Source of the DNA: an uncultured Oscillospiraceae bacterium
Lineage (GTDB): Bacteria; Bacillota; Clostridia; Oscillospirales; Ruminococcaceae
Assembly (NCBI GenBank): GCA_900543295.1
Contig: UQQY01000121.1
Location: forward strand, 1-7,019
DNA length: 7,019 bases
Direction: 5' to 3'
Of the stretch, positions 6,512-7,019 are shown piece by piece; within the stretch, counting starts at the first letter, position 1; each line of letters begins with the position of its first letter. Below the pieces are notes generated by a model. That model saw only the letters and a program-made list of their open reading frames with translations, did not search any database and was not told the origin of the DNA. Made by a program: the position numbers and the translations under genes.

Positions 6512-6697
6512 GTCCTGACTTTCTCCTTTGCCAAATTATTTTCCGATTTATTTTATCGTATTTTGCCCTTACGATGCATGAACATGGTGCGCTGAAAATT
6601 GATATAGTTTGTAAACATTTCGTTTAGTAAAGGATCGCGTATGGAAGCGGCCGCCTGCGGCTTTGAATCTGTCTGCGGCGGCGGGAAGCCCTTATAG

Positions 6698-6731
6698 AAA
6701 AAAAGAACACTCTCTATCCTGACAGAGAGTG
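6698..6731 (-). terminator. Intrinsic terminator of the putative small RNA
   Basis: On the minus strand CACTCTCT (6731-6724) pairs with AGAGAGTG (6715-6708) around an eight-base loop, followed directly by TTCTTTTTTT (6707-6698). The U-rich tail exists only on the minus strand, fixing the direction. It lies about 190 bases upstream of the ABC transporter ATG. Confidence 0.75.
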
Positions 6732-6820
6732 CAAGCAAACAATGTATCATAAGGGGATTTGTCTTGTGCAGGCCAAAGACATTGCGTTGGTCTGTGCAGG
6801 CATTCAGAAATCCGAATGCC
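6698..6820 (-). ncRNA. Putative small non-coding RNA (or terminated leader) with own promoter and terminator
   Basis: A minus-strand transcript starting near 6820 would run about 120 bases to the T tract ending near 6698. It opens with a hairpin (8-bp stem, AGGCATTC at 6821-6814 with GAATGCCT at 6805-6798, eight-base loop). A nested element follows: GCAAT (6785-6781) can pair with ATTGT (6743-6739), enclosing GTCTT (6780-6776) paired with AAGAC (6765-6761). A C-rich, apparently unpaired UCCCCUU (6757-6751) lies between. The RNA ends in the terminator hairpin. There is no ribosome binding site and no credible ORF. I do not recognise it as 6S RNA, SRP RNA, tmRNA, a T-box or a common riboswitch: the 5' and 3' ends do not pair as in 6S, and the T-box core is absent. 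It may be a free regulatory RNA, or a leader for the ABC gene 187 bases downstream. Confidence 0.55.
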
Positions 6821-6825
6821 TCTTG

Positions 6826-6854
6826 ATTATACTGGGAAATCAACAATGTGTAAA
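6826..6854 (-). promoter_or_regulatory. Sigma-A-type promoter of the putative small RNA
   Basis: On the minus strand TTTACA (6854-6849) and a perfect TATAAT (6831-6826) are exactly 17 bases apart. The start is expected at about 6819-6821, at the first bases of the 5' hairpin. This is the best promoter in the window's right third. Confidence 0.72.
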
Positions 6855-6945
6855 GTCTAAAATGCAGTTTTTTTCAGATTATAGAATAAGTTTGGATAGA
6901 ATGTGCATATCAAAGAGAAATATAAAAGCTTCTTTTGTTAGAATT

Positions 6946-6968
6946 GGAACATGTCCTCGACAAGTTCC
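6946..6968. repeat. Imperfect 23-base inverted repeat, possible operator
   Basis: Ten-base arms GGAACATGTC and GACAAGTTCC flank a three-base centre (CTC) and match except for one A-A position. It is 39 bases upstream of the TTGACT box. A protein binding site is possible; chance is not excluded in DNA this AT-rich. Confidence 0.3.
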
Positions 6969-7007
6969 GCCTTCTTTTTCTATCTCACATTTTGTGAAAA
7001 TAAGGTA

Positions 7008-7013
7008 TTGACT
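7008..7013 (+). promoter_or_regulatory. Possible -35 box of a rightward promoter, truncated
   Basis: TTGACT matches the sigma-A -35 at five of six positions. The -10 would fall outside the window, so the call cannot be completed. Confidence 0.25.
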
Positions 7014-7019
7014 TTTTTC

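Larger units (their letters stand above)
6855..7019. other. AT-rich intergenic tail, no gene confidently identified
   Basis: No frame here has a ribosome binding site and start. A minus-strand frame is open from the right edge to a TAA at 6879 (46 codons) and could be the tail of a gene outside the window, but its composition gives no support. An imperfect dyad lies at 6946-6968 and a TTGACT box at 7008-7013. Confidence 0.5.

Noticed and set aside
6647..6685. GC-rich inverted stretch including GCGGCCGC
   Set aside because: It gives a possible 6-bp stem with a long loop and no T tract or repeat partner elsewhere; no function could be supported.
6553..6846. 97-codon open frame on the minus strand upstream of the ABC gene
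   Set aside because: It begins at a TTG inside the spacer of a strong promoter, has no ribosome binding site, and runs through the terminator hairpin and T tract. It is better explained as a chance frame over the small RNA.
6742..7011. 89-codon open frame on the plus strand
   Set aside because: No Shine-Dalgarno site before the ATG, no recognisable protein pattern, and it overlaps the promoter and small RNA signals on the other strand.
6879..7019. Minus-strand frame open from the right edge (46 codons, contains CEIEKEGGTCRGHVPILTKE)
   Set aside because: It could be the end of a gene outside the window, but it is short, AT-driven and lacks any family pattern. Left unannotated; sequence beyond 7019 would settle it.
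1..7019. CRISPR arrays, tRNA or rRNA genes, insertion sequences
   Set aside because: No regularly spaced repeats, cloverleaf-type sequences, transposase frames or terminal inverted repeats with target duplications were seen.

Overview
The window looks like chromosomal DNA from an endospore-forming, low-to-mid GC Firmicute, most likely a Clostridia/Oscillospiraceae-type organism. The reasons are the yabQ-divIC-yabR gene order (a sporulation and division cluster), strong AGGAGG-type ribosome binding sites, sigma-A-type promoters and U-tailed intrinsic terminators. I cannot name a genus from the sequence alone.

Layout. Positions 2-319 hold the 3' end of yabQ (spore cortex membrane protein), cut by the window edge. 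It is followed by divIC/ftsB-like (366-659), which appears to have its own promoter overlapping the yabQ stop codon. Next is an S1-domain RNA-binding protein of the YabR type (684-1187), closed by a strong terminator. A separate two-gene unit follows: an ECF sigma factor (1386-1946) overlapping by 17 bases a single-pass membrane protein that is probably its regulator or anti-sigma factor (1930-2655), again with a terminator. An ECF-type promoter (GGGAAG, 16-base gap, CGTC) lies just upstream, so the pair may be autoregulated. A secreted or membrane-anchored M15 (VanY-like) D,D-carboxypeptidase follows (2794-3657). It ends in a strong hairpin shared with the convergent minus-strand gene, a large one-polypeptide ABC transporter with ATPase and FtsX/MacB-like permease (6511 down to 3767).

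The 508 bases right of the ABC transporter hold no convincing protein gene. They do hold a well-formed minus-strand transcription unit: a TTTACA-N17-TATAAT promoter, about 120 bases rich in stem-loops, and an intrinsic terminator. I read this as a small non-coding RNA, or a terminated leader upstream of the ABC gene. I do not recognise its family, and it is the best candidate here for something undescribed. The far right end carries an imperfect dyad and a TTGACT box that may belong to a gene outside the window.

Functionally most of the window concerns the cell envelope: spore cortex, septum assembly, envelope-stress-type sigma signalling, peptidoglycan trimming and an ABC transporter with a large extracytoplasmic domain. 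The idea that the ECF factor also controls the carboxypeptidase rests only on a weak upstream motif.
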